A stretch of 64,000 bases of DNA from the NCBI RefSeq assembly GCF_900168125.1, contig NZ_FUZF01000010.1, positions 104,268-168,267 of the forward strand, given 5' to 3'. Source of the DNA: Sphingobacterium nematocida. Its GTDB lineage: Bacteria; Bacteroidota; Bacteroidia; Sphingobacteriales; Sphingobacteriaceae. The notes beneath the pieces were generated by a model. It was not told the origin of the DNA, did not search any database, and was given only the letters and a program-made list of their open reading frames with translations. The position numbers and the translations under genes are program-made. Shown piece by piece: positions 9,194-17,941 of the stretch. Each line of letters opens with the position of its first letter. Position 1 is the first letter of the stretch.

Positions 9194-9228
9194 ATAAAAA
9201 AAGAGAGCTACAATCTGTAACTCTCTTT
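9194..9228 (-). terminator. Terminator of tRNA-Gln
   Basis: On the minus strand AAAGAGAG pairs with CTCTCTTT, with three further inner pairs, and is followed by a run of T. It starts directly after the tRNA 3' end. Confidence 0.8.
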
Positions 9229-9229
9229 G

Positions 9230-9300
9230 TTGTCCGACCTGGATTCGAACCAAGACAAACAGTACCAAAAACTGTCGTACTACCCTTATACTATCGGACA
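9230..9300 (-). tRNA. tRNA-Gln (anticodon TTG)
   Basis: The minus strand folds as a 71-base tRNA. The acceptor stem is TGTCCGA with TCGGACA plus discriminator A. The anticodon stem ACAGT/ACTGT has loop TTTTGGT, so the anticodon is TTG (reads CAA, and CAG by wobble). The T-arm carries GGTTCGAATCC. CCA is not encoded. It has a consensus promoter upstream and a terminator downstream. Confidence 0.95.
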
Positions 9301-9350
9301 ATCATTCATTTATCAAGCATTTTGTGTCATTGTTTCCCTGTTTGATGATG

Positions 9351-9380
9351 CAAATATACACCCGTTTTTTATAAGTGCAA
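9351..9380 (-). promoter_or_regulatory. Promoter of tRNA-Gln
   Basis: The minus strand reads TTG, 19 bases, TATATTTG, a full match to the Bacteroidota vegetative consensus, about 50 bases before the tRNA. An ATAAGT/ACTTAT inverted repeat (9371-9387) overlaps the -33 box. Confidence 0.75.
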
Positions 9381-9387
9381 AACTTAT

Positions 9388-9813
9388 TTTCAATATTTTT
9401 GTTTTAGCTTGATTTTCAGGATGGTATTTTTTGTGTTTGTGTTGAGGGTAAAAAAACAGATCTCTTTTTTTATGATAGTGACCGTATTATTGAATCGAAA
9501 TTACATCTCAAGGTATCAATGAGCTCTCTTCGTTCGTTTCAATGGACATCAAGAACTTTTTTTTACGGAGTTGTTGTTTACTATTGGTATTCAAGAGCAC
9601 ACTCGATACAATCGAGTGTGGTTGATCTTTGTTGGTGATTCAACGGAATCATGAAAGTTTTTGAGTATAATCTTTGTTAAATATTAATTTGTTATTCTTT
9701 TGTAACGATGTAATCCTTATTTTCGAAGCGAAGTTTAGGGTTTGACCTCATACGACTTAAAGTTGTTTCTGTTCGATCAAATCCCTAAAGTCTTTTGAAA
9801 AGCAATTTATAGT
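9388..9813. other. Gene-free region upstream of the DUF2723 gene, with hairpins
   Basis: No credible ORF is present. It holds a perfect 10-bp hairpin with ACA loop (CACACTCGAT/ATCGAGTGTG, 9598-9620) that lacks a proper T-run. It also holds a long-range inverted repeat just before the downstream ATG. The 14-mer CCGTATTATTGAAT at 9482-9495 recurs at 34581-34594. A leader or small RNA is possible, but no known RNA family was recognised. Confidence 0.5.
9734..9789 (+). promoter_or_regulatory. Inverted repeat in the leader of the DUF2723 gene
   Basis: TTTAGGGTTTGA (9734-9745) and TCAAATCCCTAAA (9777-9789) pair with a single bulge. Between them CGACTT/AGTTG forms an inner hairpin. The structure ends 24 bases before the start codon and could affect translation initiation; its role is inferred. 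Confidence 0.45.
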
Positions 9814-12800
9814 ATGATGAATTACAATAAGATTAATAATCTTTTAGGATGGTTTTGTGCCATTGTCGCTACATTGGTGTATGTTATCACCGCTGAGCGT
9901 ACCACGAGTTGGTGGGATTGTGGTGAGTTTATCGCGTCGGCATATAAGATGCAGATTGTACACCAGCCAGGAGCACCTTTGTTTTTGATGGTGCAGAATG
10001 TGTTTTCCAATCTAGCTATGGGAGATAAAACACAAATCGCCTATTGGATGAATATCGGTTCGGCTGTTTCTTCGGGTTTGACGATTTTATTTTTGTTTTG
10101 GTCTATCACAGCGTTAGGGCGGAAGTTGATTCTTGGTAAAGCAGATATTAGAGTTCCGTTGGCGGAGAATGATGTATTACGCATAATGGGTGCAGGACTT
10201 GTCGGAGCTTTGGCTTATGCCTTTAGCGATACATTTTGGTTTTCTGCCGTAGAATCTGAAGTGTATGCGATGTCTTCATTGTGTACAGCTGTTGTATTCT
10301 GGGCTATATTGAAATGGGAAGTCAGAGCGGATGAAGCTGGTGCAGATAGATGGTTGATCCTTATTGCCTATGTGATGGGCCTTTCTATTGGGGTTCACTT
10401 ATTGAATTTACTGGTTATTCCTGCTATTGCTTTGGTGATTTATTTCAGAAGGAGTAAGAGTGTTACGACTAAAGGGGTCATCAAATCGCTTTTGATTGGT
10501 GTTATCGTATTGGCTTTGATATTGTGGGGTGTAATACAATACCTGATCAAATTTGCGGCCTTCACGGACTTATTCTTTGTAAATACACTTGGGCTGGGTT
10601 TTGGAACTGGTGTAACCGCTTTTGTATTGCTGATCGCTGGAGGTATGCTTTATGGAATCTGGTATTCTATCAAAAAGGTAAAACCTATTCTTAACATCGC
10701 ATTGATCTCATTGGGTTTTGTGATTTTCGGTTATAGTTCTTTTACGATGATATTGATTCGTGCAAAAGCGAATCCGACGTTGAACAACTCTGACCCTGAT
10801 AATGCATTTAGTTTCTTGAGTTATTTGAACCGTGAGCAGTATGGTGATGAGCCCTTATTTAAAGGTCGTTTTTTTGATGCAAAGCCTATCGATATATTCG
10901 AATCAGGTCAGATATACCGTAAGGATAAGGATAAATATGTTGTAGCGAAAAAGAAGACCGACTATAAGTACGATAGAGAGACTCTTTTTCCACGTATTTA
11001 TAGTGAGAAGAATGATCATCCAACATTTTATAGGCAATATCTTGGGTTAGGACCTAATGAGCAGCCTACTTTTGCTGATAATCTAAAGTTCTTTTTTGGG
11101 TATCAGATCGGTCATATGTATGGTCGTTACTTTATGTGGAACTTTGTGGGTAGACAGAATGATGTACAAGGGCACGGTTCTGTTTTGGAAGGGAATTGGA
11201 TTTCTGGAATAAAACCTATTGATAATGTGTTTGTGGGCGGTCAGTATGACTTGCCGGAATCGGAAAAACAGAATCCATCGCGTAATACTTACTTCTTTCT
11301 GCCTTTATTGCTGGGATTGATAGGTGCATATTGGCATTTTGGAAAGAACCAACGTGACGCAGGTGTTGTTATGCTGCTGTTTTTCTTTACAGGGTTAGCA
11401 ATTGTTTTGTACTTAAATCAGACACCGCTACAACCGAGAGAGCGGGATTATGCATACGCAGGTTCTTTTTATGCGTTTTCCATTTGGATTGGGCTCGGGG
11501 TTCTTGCTCTTGCAGATTTTCTGAATAAAAAGGTTTCTGCTAAGACAGCAGGAATAGTCGCTTCTGTAGTGGGGTTATTTGCAGCGCCGGTATTACTGGC
11601 GTCGCAAAATTGGGATGATCACGATCGTTCACACAAGTTCTTGGCAAGGGACATGGCTAAGAATTATTTGGAGTCTTGTGCGCCTAATGCTATTTTATTT
11701 AGCTACGGAGACAATGATACCTATCCGCTATGGTATGTACAGGAAGTCGAGGGATTCCGAACGGATGTGCGTGTTGTTAACTTGAGTCTTTTGTCTTCTG
11801 ATTGGTACATGCGTCAGATGTTGGAAAAAGTGAATGATGCAGATGCATTACCTATTAATATTGATCCTGAAAAATTTAAGGATGGTGTACGTGATGTTAT
11901 TTATTACCAAGACTTTCAGATTCCAGGACATATAGAAGTGAAGAATTTGCTAGATATTATGTTGTCGGATAATGCGCAAAATAAAGTACAATTGCAGAGT
12001 GGTGACTGGGTGAATTTATTGCCTACGAAGAATATGAAGCTTACTGTTGATAAAAATGCAGTGTTGGCTAATAAAGTAGTGCCAAAAGGCTGGGAAGATG
12101 CGATTGTAGATACGATGCAATGGACCTATTCGATGAATTATGTGAGTCGTGCAGAGTTGTCTTTGATGGCTATATTGGCGAATAATAATTGGAAACGTCC
12201 TATTTACTTTACTTCTACTACTCCAGAGGTCAATTATATCGGCTTGGATAAATACTTGGTTTCTGAAGGTTTTTCGATGCGTCTGATGCCAGTTAATGTG
12301 GGCGATAGCACATCCGAGGATGGTTTTGCTCCGGTGACAGATATTGACGGTTTGTATAGTAATATCGTTAATAAATATAAGTGGGGTAATATTGGACAGT
12401 CTCCTTATCTGGATCCGGATTCTTACCGTTACATCAGTCTATATGTAAGTTCTATCTTTGGTGAGACGGCACAAAACTTATTGCATGAAGGCAAGAAAGA
12501 AGAGGCTCGTAAAGTGGTGTTGAATGCCTATGAAAATATGCCAAAGAAGACGTATCAGATGAGTGAGCCTATGAGTTATGTACTGTTAGTAGATGCGATG
12601 TATAAGACAGGAGAATCGGCAAAAGCGAAAGAAATAGCATTGCGTAATCTAGCTTTTATCGGAGATAACATGCGTTATTACACCTCCAATAAATTGTTGA
12701 CCAACTTGGGCTCTGAGCGAAATGTACGTTTAGGGTTAATGGGACTTCAACGTTATAAAATGATAGCAGACGAGAGCAAAGATGCTGATGTTCAAAAATC

Positions 12801-12849
12801 CGTGGATGGATTGCTAAAAGAGTTCGGTTACTTTTTTGGTGAACAATAA
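9814..12849 (+). CDS. DUF2723-family multi-pass membrane protein (probable protein O-glycosyltransferase) with a soluble C-terminus
   Basis: The 1011-residue protein has the DUF2723 N-terminal signature: YVITAERTTSWWDCGEFIASAYKMQIVHQPGAPLF, read from residue 22, with acidic residues in the first periplasmic loop as in GT-C enzymes. About a dozen hydrophobic segments lie between residues 10 and 600. A large extracytoplasmic part and a helical, TPR-like tail (EEARKVVLNAYENM, KAKEIALRNLAF) follow. The eukaryotic relative TMEM260 is an O-mannosyltransferase, and Bacteroidota have general protein O-glycosylation; that link is inference. ATG at 9814 and ATG at 9817 are equally possible starts. The gene stands alone with its own terminator. 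Confidence 0.8.
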   Translation: MMNYNKINNLLGWFCAIVATLVYVITAERTTSWWDCGEFIASAYKMQIVHQPGAPLFLMVQNVFSNLAMGDKTQIAYWMNIGSAVSSGLTILFLFWSITALGRKLILGKADIRVPLAENDVLRIMGAGLVGALAYAFSDTFWFSAVESEVYAMSSLCTAVVFWAILKWEVRADEAGADRWLILIAYVMGLSIGVHLLNLLVIPAIALVIYFRRSKSVTTKGVIKSLLIGVIVLALILWGVIQYLIKFAAFTDLFFVNTLGLGFGTGVTAFVLLIAGGMLYGIWYSIKKVKPILNIALISLGFVIFGYSSFTMILIRAKANPTLNNSDPDNAFSFLSYLNREQYGDEPLFKGRFFDAKPIDIFESGQIYRKDKDKYVVAKKKTDYKYDRETLFPRIYSEKNDHPTFYRQYLGLGPNEQPTFADNLKFFFGYQIGHMYGRYFMWNFVGRQNDVQGHGSVLEGNWISGIKPIDNVFVGGQYDLPESEKQNPSRNTYFFLPLLLGLIGAYWHFGKNQRDAGVVMLLFFFTGLAIVLYLNQTPLQPRERDYAYAGSFYAFSIWIGLGVLALADFLNKKVSAKTAGIVASVVGLFAAPVLLASQNWDDHDRSHKFLARDMAKNYLESCAPNAILFSYGDNDTYPLWYVQEVEGFRTDVRVVNLSLLSSDWYMRQMLEKVNDADALPINIDPEKFKDGVRDVIYYQDFQIPGHIEVKNLLDIMLSDNAQNKVQLQSGDWVNLLPTKNMKLTVDKNAVLANKVVPKGWEDAIVDTMQWTYSMNYVSRAELSLMAILANNNWKRPIYFTSTTPEVNYIGLDKYLVSEGFSMRLMPVNVGDSTSEDGFAPVTDIDGLYSNIVNKYKWGNIGQSPYLDPDSYRYISLYVSSIFGETAQNLLHEGKKEEARKVVLNAYENMPKKTYQMSEPMSYVLLVDAMYKTGESAKAKEIALRNLAFIGDNMRYYTSNKLLTNLGSERNVRLGLMGLQRYKMIADESKDADVQKSVDGLLKEFGYFFGEQ

Positions 12850-12861
12850 TATTTAATCGTA

Positions 12862-12906
12862 TAAAACAGAACGGCCACTTAATTTTAAGTGGCCGTTCCG
12901 TTTTAT
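12862..12906 (+). terminator. Terminator after the DUF2723 gene
   Basis: AACGGCCACTTAA pairs perfectly with TTAAGTGGCCGTT across a two-base centre (TT). Flanking AAAAC and GTTTT extend the stem and supply the T-run. Confidence 0.85.
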
Positions 12907-12923
12907 AGTTTTTTTACTTTCCA

Positions 12924-12939
12924 TCCCGACCATTCGGGA
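12924..12939. other. Short hairpin upstream of pyrR
   Basis: TCCCGA, CCAT loop, TCGGGA: a perfect 6-bp stem about 55 bases upstream of the pyrR -7 box. There is no T-run, and it does not resemble the PyrR binding loop. Its function is unknown. Confidence 0.4.
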
Positions 12940-12993
12940 CAAGTTAATGACAGATAAAAATCAAATAAAAATACATATAAAGGAAAAAAAGCC

Positions 12994-13001
12994 TATTTTT
13001 G
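12994..13001 (+). promoter_or_regulatory. -7 promoter element of pyrR-pyrB
   Basis: TATTTTTG matches TAnnTTTG and lies 16 bases before the pyrR ATG. It predicts a leader of only about a dozen bases, too short to hold a PyrR attenuator. No TTG is found at -33. Confidence 0.55.
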
Positions 13002-13017
13002 GCTAAATATTCCCATA

Positions 13018-13563
13018 ATGAAACAATCTATTTTATTAGACGGTCCCAAGTTTCAAATAACAATCAAGAGGTTGTGTCAGCAATTGATTGAAAATCACGG
13101 TGATTTTAGTAATGCAGCTTTAATAGGAATCCAACCTAGGGGTACTTATTTGGCAAATAGAATTGCTAAAGAGTTGAAAGAAATGATAGGAAGGGATGTC
13201 GATACCGGCGTGTTAGATATCACTTTTTTCAGAGATGATTTTCGGATGAAAGGTGCAACACCACTTTTGGCCAATAGTACACAGATCGATTTTATTGTTG
13301 AAGGTAAAAACATCATTTTTATCGATGATGTTTTATGGACAGGACGTACTATACGATCGGCCATGGATGCTATTCAAGCTTTTGGACGTTCGGAGGTTAT
13401 CGAATTACTGGTACTTGTCGATCGCCGATTCTCCAGACAGATCCCAATTCAACCCGATTATATTGGAATTCAGGTCGACTCTATCGATTCTCAAAAGGTA
13501 ATTGTGAGCTGGGAAGAAGTGGATAAAGAAGATAGTATAGTGTTAATTACGGAGAAAAAATAA
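13018..13563 (+). CDS. pyrR: PyrR-type phosphoribosyltransferase (pyrimidine regulator / uracil phosphoribosyltransferase)
   Basis: The 181-residue protein matches PyrR in length and order: GIQPRGTYLANRI, DITFFRDDF and the PRPP-binding loop IIFIDDVLWTGRTIRSAMDA, then VLVDRRFSRQIPIQPDYIG. PyrR in Bacillus binds pyr mRNA in response to UMP and also converts uracil plus PRPP to UMP. Here it directly precedes pyrB, 50 bases apart, so a pyrimidine role is clear. Because no attenuator is visible in its own leader, regulation may act elsewhere or only the enzyme activity may be kept. Confidence 0.92.
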   Translation: MKQSILLDGPKFQITIKRLCQQLIENHGDFSNAALIGIQPRGTYLANRIAKELKEMIGRDVDTGVLDITFFRDDFRMKGATPLLANSTQIDFIVEGKNIIFIDDVLWTGRTIRSAMDAIQAFGRSEVIELLVLVDRRFSRQIPIQPDYIGIQVDSIDSQKVIVSWEEVDKEDSIVLITEKK

Positions 13564-13613
13564 GTGAGAACTAGCGTTTTTACTTTTAAATTTTTACTTT
13601 TTACTTTGAGAAA
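13564..13613 (+). repeat. Low-complexity TTTTTAC-type spacer between pyrR and pyrB
   Basis: Three imperfect copies of TTTTTACTTT sit in the 50 bases between the two genes and end seven bases before the pyrB ATG. They are very like the pth and hisA spacers. Confidence 0.55.
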
Positions 13614-14552
13614 ATGTCAACAACAGCAGAACAGTTAAGCACACGGCATCTACTTGGTATCAAGGACTTGACTGAAAGTGATATTCAACTTATCCTAGAT
13701 ACAGCAGCTAATTTCAAGGATGTTTTGAATAGACCTATAAAAAAAGTACCCTCTTTGCGCGATATCACTATTGCGAATGTCTTTTTTGAAAACTCAACAC
13801 GGACACGTTTATCCTTTGAACTGGCGGAGAAGCGCTTGTCCGCTGATACGATCAATTTTGCAGCGTCTTCTTCTTCTGTTAGTAAGGGAGAAACGTTGAT
13901 CGATACGGTCAATAATATTTTGGCAATGAAAGTCGACATGATCGTGATGCGGCATCCTTATGCAGGAGCTGGCGTTTTTCTGAGTAGACATGTTGATGCG
14001 CAGATTGTCAATGCGGGAGATGGGGCTCATGAGCATCCTACCCAAGCATTATTGGATTCGTTTTCTATCCGTGAAAGGTATGGGGATGTTGCCGGTCGCA
14101 AGGTGGCGATCATAGGAGATATCTTACATTCACGTGTGGCGCTATCTAATATTTTGTGTCTTCAAAAGCAAGGGGCTGAGGTGATGGTCTGTGGACCCAC
14201 TACTTTGATTCCTAAATATATTACTTCATTGGGGGTTCGTGTAGAGCATGATTTAATGAAGGCACTTAACTGGTGTGATGTTGCTAATATGTTGCGTATT
14301 CAGTTAGAGCGACAAGATATAGCTTATTTCCCTTCCTTGCGCGAGTATTCTATGCTGTATGGTCTTAATAAAGAAATATTAGATTCTTTAAACAAGGAAA
14401 TTACTATTATGCATCCAGGGCCTATTAATAGGGGGGTGGAAATTACTTCAGATGTTGCTGATAGTAAACATTCGATTATATTGGATCAGGTCGAAAATGG
14501 GGTGGCTGTACGCATGGCTGTGCTGTATTTGTTGGCCGGAAAAAGAGGTTAA
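13614..14552 (+). CDS. pyrB: Aspartate carbamoyltransferase catalytic subunit
   Basis: The 312-residue protein carries the carbamoyl-phosphate loop [40 protein letters not shown] and the C-terminal [11 protein letters not shown]. It catalyses the committed step of pyrimidine synthesis, carbamoyl phosphate plus aspartate to N-carbamoylaspartate. It is about 310 residues, the length of a lone catalytic chain. No regulatory pyrI follows, so a class lacking that chain is likely. It forms an operon with pyrR and is followed by a terminator. Confidence 0.97.
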   Translation: MSTTAEQLSTRHLLGIKDLTESDIQLILDTAANFKDVLNRPIKKVPSLRDITIANVFFENSTRTRLSFELAEKRLSADTINFAASSSSVSKGETLIDTVNNILAMKVDMIVMRHPYAGAGVFLSRHVDAQIVNAGDGAHEHPTQALLDSFSIRERYGDVAGRKVAIIGDILHSRVALSNILCLQKQGAEVMVCGPTTLIPKYITSLGVRVEHDLMKALNWCDVANMLRIQLERQDIAYFPSLREYSMLYGLNKEILDSLNKEITIMHPGPINRGVEITSDVADSKHSIILDQVENGVAVRMAVLYLLAGKRG

Positions 14553-14580
14553 AGGTTGTTAAACCTTGTTAAATATTGAT

Positions 14581-14611
14581 AAGCCATCAAAATATTGATG
14601 GCTTTATTTTT
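14581..14611 (+). terminator. Terminator of pyrR-pyrB
   Basis: AAGCCATCAA and TTGATGGCTT pair perfectly around AATA and are followed by TATTTTT. Confidence 0.88.
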
Positions 14612-14833
14612 ACCTTTCCTATTAGATCAACGTGGTACATACTATTGACTGTAGCGCGTTTTGGATGAGTTATTAACAGGTGTTAACAACTTTTGGGTAA
14701 AACTTGATAATGATGCCTTAATTTAGTATACTGAATAAAAAGTATCAACTTGAAAGAGGATTCTGGCATAATAAGTGGTAGGATCAGACTATTTAGAATT
14801 TTATAACACACACATAAAGATTTAAGCACCGAT

Positions 14834-17800
14834 ATGTACAAAAAGATTTACGGATTAGGGGTCGCATTGAGCTTAATGACTTTGCCTACATTTGGTCAAC
14901 AAACGGCTTGGCAAGACATTAATAAGGCTTATAAGACGGGGTTAGAATTGTTTGAGAGAGGCAAGTATAGTTCTGCGGCGAAGCAATTTGATAAAGTCGA
15001 ACAGTTGCGTACAAAATCTACCCTTCAATTGGATGAAACCGAAGAGTTGACGTTATTAAAAGAAGGAGTTCGTTTTTACCAAGCAGTATGTGCTTTAGAA
15101 CTGGGCGATTCTGACGCAGAGGTACAGTTTTTAAAATATATCAAAGATTACCCTTCCAGTGCTAACTCTAAAGCTGCTTTTTTTCAAATTGGACGTTCGT
15201 ATTATGCCAAAAAAGACTACGTAAAGGCAATTGAGTGGTTTACAAAAATTGATTCTAAAAATTTGGCGGGAGCGGAAAATACAGAATACCGATTTAAATT
15301 GGGATATGCCCGTTTCATGACCAACGACTATAAATCAGCAAAACCGTTGTTTGAAAAGCTAAAGGATGAGCGTAGCCAATTTCAAGAAGCATCGATTTAT
15401 TATTATGCCTATTTGTGCTATTTGGACGCGGAATATAAGACCGCATTAAATGAGTTCGAGCGTTTGAACGGTTCGAAGACATTTGAGAATAGCTACCCTT
15501 ATTATATTACGGCGTTGTATTTCTTGGATAAGCGCTATGACGATGTCCTGAGCTATGCACTACCTATCTTGCAAACGACTAAACAGGAGCATGAAACTGA
15601 AATGTTTAGGGTAATTGGTGCTACCTACTTTATTAAGGGCGACTTAGCGAAATCTAAAGAGTTTTACGATAAGTTTCAAGCTCAGGATCAAGGTAAGACA
15701 CAAAATAACCAAGATAGTTATCAGATCGGATATATCGCTTACAAGTTGAAGGATTATCCAAAAGCAATTTCGGAACTGGAGAAACTGACTGAACCGGATG
15801 CATATTACCAAAGTGCTATGGTGACATTGGGAGATGCTTTCTTGAAAACTGATAATAAGCAAAGTGCTCGTAATGCATTTTTTAGGGCCTCTAAGTTGGA
15901 TTTTGATCCGCAATTGAAGGAGGAGGGATTGTTTAATTATGCGAAGCTCTCCTATGAACTGGATTTTCATCAGGTGGCGCTAGATGCGATTCAGGAATAC
16001 CTCGGAACATATAAGCAAACGAAACGTAAAGAAGAAGCGAATACATTATTAGCAGAAATTCTTTTGAGTACAAAGAGTTACCGTGCGGCGGTTGATGTTC
16101 TTGAGTCTATTGATCGTACCTCCAAAGAAACGAAGAGTGCATATCAGAAAGTAACATATTACCGTGGCTTGGAGTTTTATAATGAGCGCGCATTTGAAAA
16201 TGCGATCTCTATGTTTATGCGTTCTGAAGCTAATCGTTTTGATGAAGAAATCTATGCTTTGTCTAACTATTGGAAAGCAGAAGCCATGTACGAAGTACGA
16301 AAATATAAAGAGGCTGTAGCAAGTTTTAATAAATTTTTACAGCTTCCTGCTGCGCGTAATACGGATGTTTATCATTACGCCAATTATGCATTAGCTTATG
16401 CTGCATTCCGGAATGACAATTTTAATACTTCGGCCAACTATTTCGAGCGTTTTTTGGCAGGTGGCGGAAAAGATGGAATTGAACTAAATACCCGAAATGA
16501 TGCAATTGCTCGTCTGGCGGATTCTTATTTTGCGACAAAAAATTATGGTAAGGCTATGTCTTATTATGATCGTCTAATCAGCTCGAATGCACAGAGTCAG
16601 GACTATGCATTATTCCAGCGTGGAATTATCCAAGGACTTCAAGGTAATAATGATGCGAAGCTAGCGACATTAAATTCTGTTATTGCGAAGTATCCAAAAT
16701 CGAATTATGCGGATGATGTTGCCTTCGAGGTGCCTTATACCTATTTCTTAATGGGGCAATATGATAAGGCTATTTCCGGATTGCAGTCTATGGTCGAAAA
16801 GTATCCACGTAGTTCGTATGTGCCGCGCGCGTTATTGACTATTGGTCTGGTACAATACAATCAGGATAACAATGATGCTGCACTTGCTACTTTTCAACGT
16901 GTCGTGAATCAATACGCTACAACAGATGAAGCAAAACAGGCTATACGTTCGATTGAGAATATTTATCTGGATAAAAATGATGCTACTGGATACATCAAGT
17001 ATGCAACATCAACGAACATCGGAAATTTATCTACCTCTGAACAAGATGCACACACCTTTGCCGTAGCTAAGAATCTTTTTGATAGACAGAATTGGCAGGG
17101 GGCTGTGGAAGCTATAAACGCGTATTTTGATAAATTTCCTAAACCGATTCAAGAGAAATTTGCTCGTTTTATCCGTGGAGAAAGTTATGCTAATTTAGGT
17201 AAGGATAAGGAGGCGTTGCATGATTTCAATATTATTATGAATGATTGGACATCTGCTTATACGGAGAAAACTTTGATTAGTGTTTCTAAGTTGCACTTGC
17301 GCAATAAAGCCTATAATGAAGCTGTACAGGTGTTGAAGAAGCTTGAGCTAACTTCAGAGTATAAGGAGAATTATGGCTTTGCTATTAAAAATTTATTGGT
17401 GAGTTATTTTAATATAGGTGACTACATCGAGACTTTGAATTACGCAAACTTGTTGAAAGGTTATGAGAAGTCTTCGGAAGAGGATATTGCTTTAGCACAT
17501 CTGTATGCTGCAAAGGCCTATCTGGCGACTACGAAATGGGCGGATGCTACAAAGGAGTTGAATTTGGCGGCATTGAAGTCGAAAACCGAAACAGGAGCGG
17601 AAGCACGCTATTTAGTAGCGGAGCAGCAAGTTAAAGCAAAGCAGTACGACAAAGCTATTCAATCAGCTTTTGATATTTCGAATACATTTTCATCGTATGA
17701 TTACTGGGTAGCCAAAGGATTTATCTTAATGGCGGATGCTTACATCGGAAAAGGTGACAAGTTTCAAGCTAAGGCTACTTTAGAGAGTGTAATTGATAAT

Positions 17801-17863
17801 TACGAGAATAAAGAAGATGGTATATTGAAAGCTGCCAAAGATCGTTTACAAAAGCTTAAATAA
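14834..17863 (+). CDS. Large exported TPR-repeat protein
   Basis: The 1009-residue protein starts with a signal peptide (MYKKIYGLGVALSLMTLPTFG, cut before QQ). The rest is nearly all tetratricopeptide-like helical pairs, for example YSSAAKQFDKV, YVKAIEWFTKID, YGKAMSYYDRLI, YDKAISGLQSMVEKYPRSSYV and YDKAIQSAFDISN. Several have the AxYxLG / P-at-end pattern of YbgF/CpoB- and BamD-type periplasmic TPRs. It is the first gene of a run continuing with a barrel, an HU-SPOR protein, ExbB, ExbD and a TonB/TolA-like protein. A scaffold role in that envelope machine is inferred. The function of the family is not established. Confidence 0.8.
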   Translation: MYKKIYGLGVALSLMTLPTFGQQTAWQDINKAYKTGLELFERGKYSSAAKQFDKVEQLRTKSTLQLDETEELTLLKEGVRFYQAVCALELGDSDAEVQFLKYIKDYPSSANSKAAFFQIGRSYYAKKDYVKAIEWFTKIDSKNLAGAENTEYRFKLGYARFMTNDYKSAKPLFEKLKDERSQFQEASIYYYAYLCYLDAEYKTALNEFERLNGSKTFENSYPYYITALYFLDKRYDDVLSYALPILQTTKQEHETEMFRVIGATYFIKGDLAKSKEFYDKFQAQDQGKTQNNQDSYQIGYIAYKLKDYPKAISELEKLTEPDAYYQSAMVTLGDAFLKTDNKQSARNAFFRASKLDFDPQLKEEGLFNYAKLSYELDFHQVALDAIQEYLGTYKQTKRKEEANTLLAEILLSTKSYRAAVDVLESIDRTSKETKSAYQKVTYYRGLEFYNERAFENAISMFMRSEANRFDEEIYALSNYWKAEAMYEVRKYKEAVASFNKFLQLPAARNTDVYHYANYALAYAAFRNDNFNTSANYFERFLAGGGKDGIELNTRNDAIARLADSYFATKNYGKAMSYYDRLISSNAQSQDYALFQRGIIQGLQGNNDAKLATLNSVIAKYPKSNYADDVAFEVPYTYFLMGQYDKAISGLQSMVEKYPRSSYVPRALLTIGLVQYNQDNNDAALATFQRVVNQYATTDEAKQAIRSIENIYLDKNDATGYIKYATSTNIGNLSTSEQDAHTFAVAKNLFDRQNWQGAVEAINAYFDKFPKPIQEKFARFIRGESYANLGKDKEALHDFNIIMNDWTSAYTEKTLISVSKLHLRNKAYNEAVQVLKKLELTSEYKENYGFAIKNLLVSYFNIGDYIETLNYANLLKGYEKSSEEDIALAHLYAAKAYLATTKWADATKELNLAALKSKTETGAEARYLVAEQQVKAKQYDKAIQSAFDISNTFSSYDYWVAKGFILMADAYIGKGDKFQAKATLESVIDNYENKEDGILKAAKDRLQKLK

Positions 17864-17941
17864 GAAGAAATAGGAAATAAGATGAAACCGAGTCTGATGC
17901 GGTCGGACGAGCTCTCATCTTCCATAAAGAAATATAATTAG

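Noticed and set aside
9227..9412. 61-codon plus-strand frame over the tRNA
   Set aside because: It lies across the tRNA-Gln complement, its terminator and its promoter.
12924..12939. PyrR binding loop upstream of pyrR
   Set aside because: The hairpin lies before the -7 box, so it would not be in the transcript, and lacks the PyrR loop consensus.
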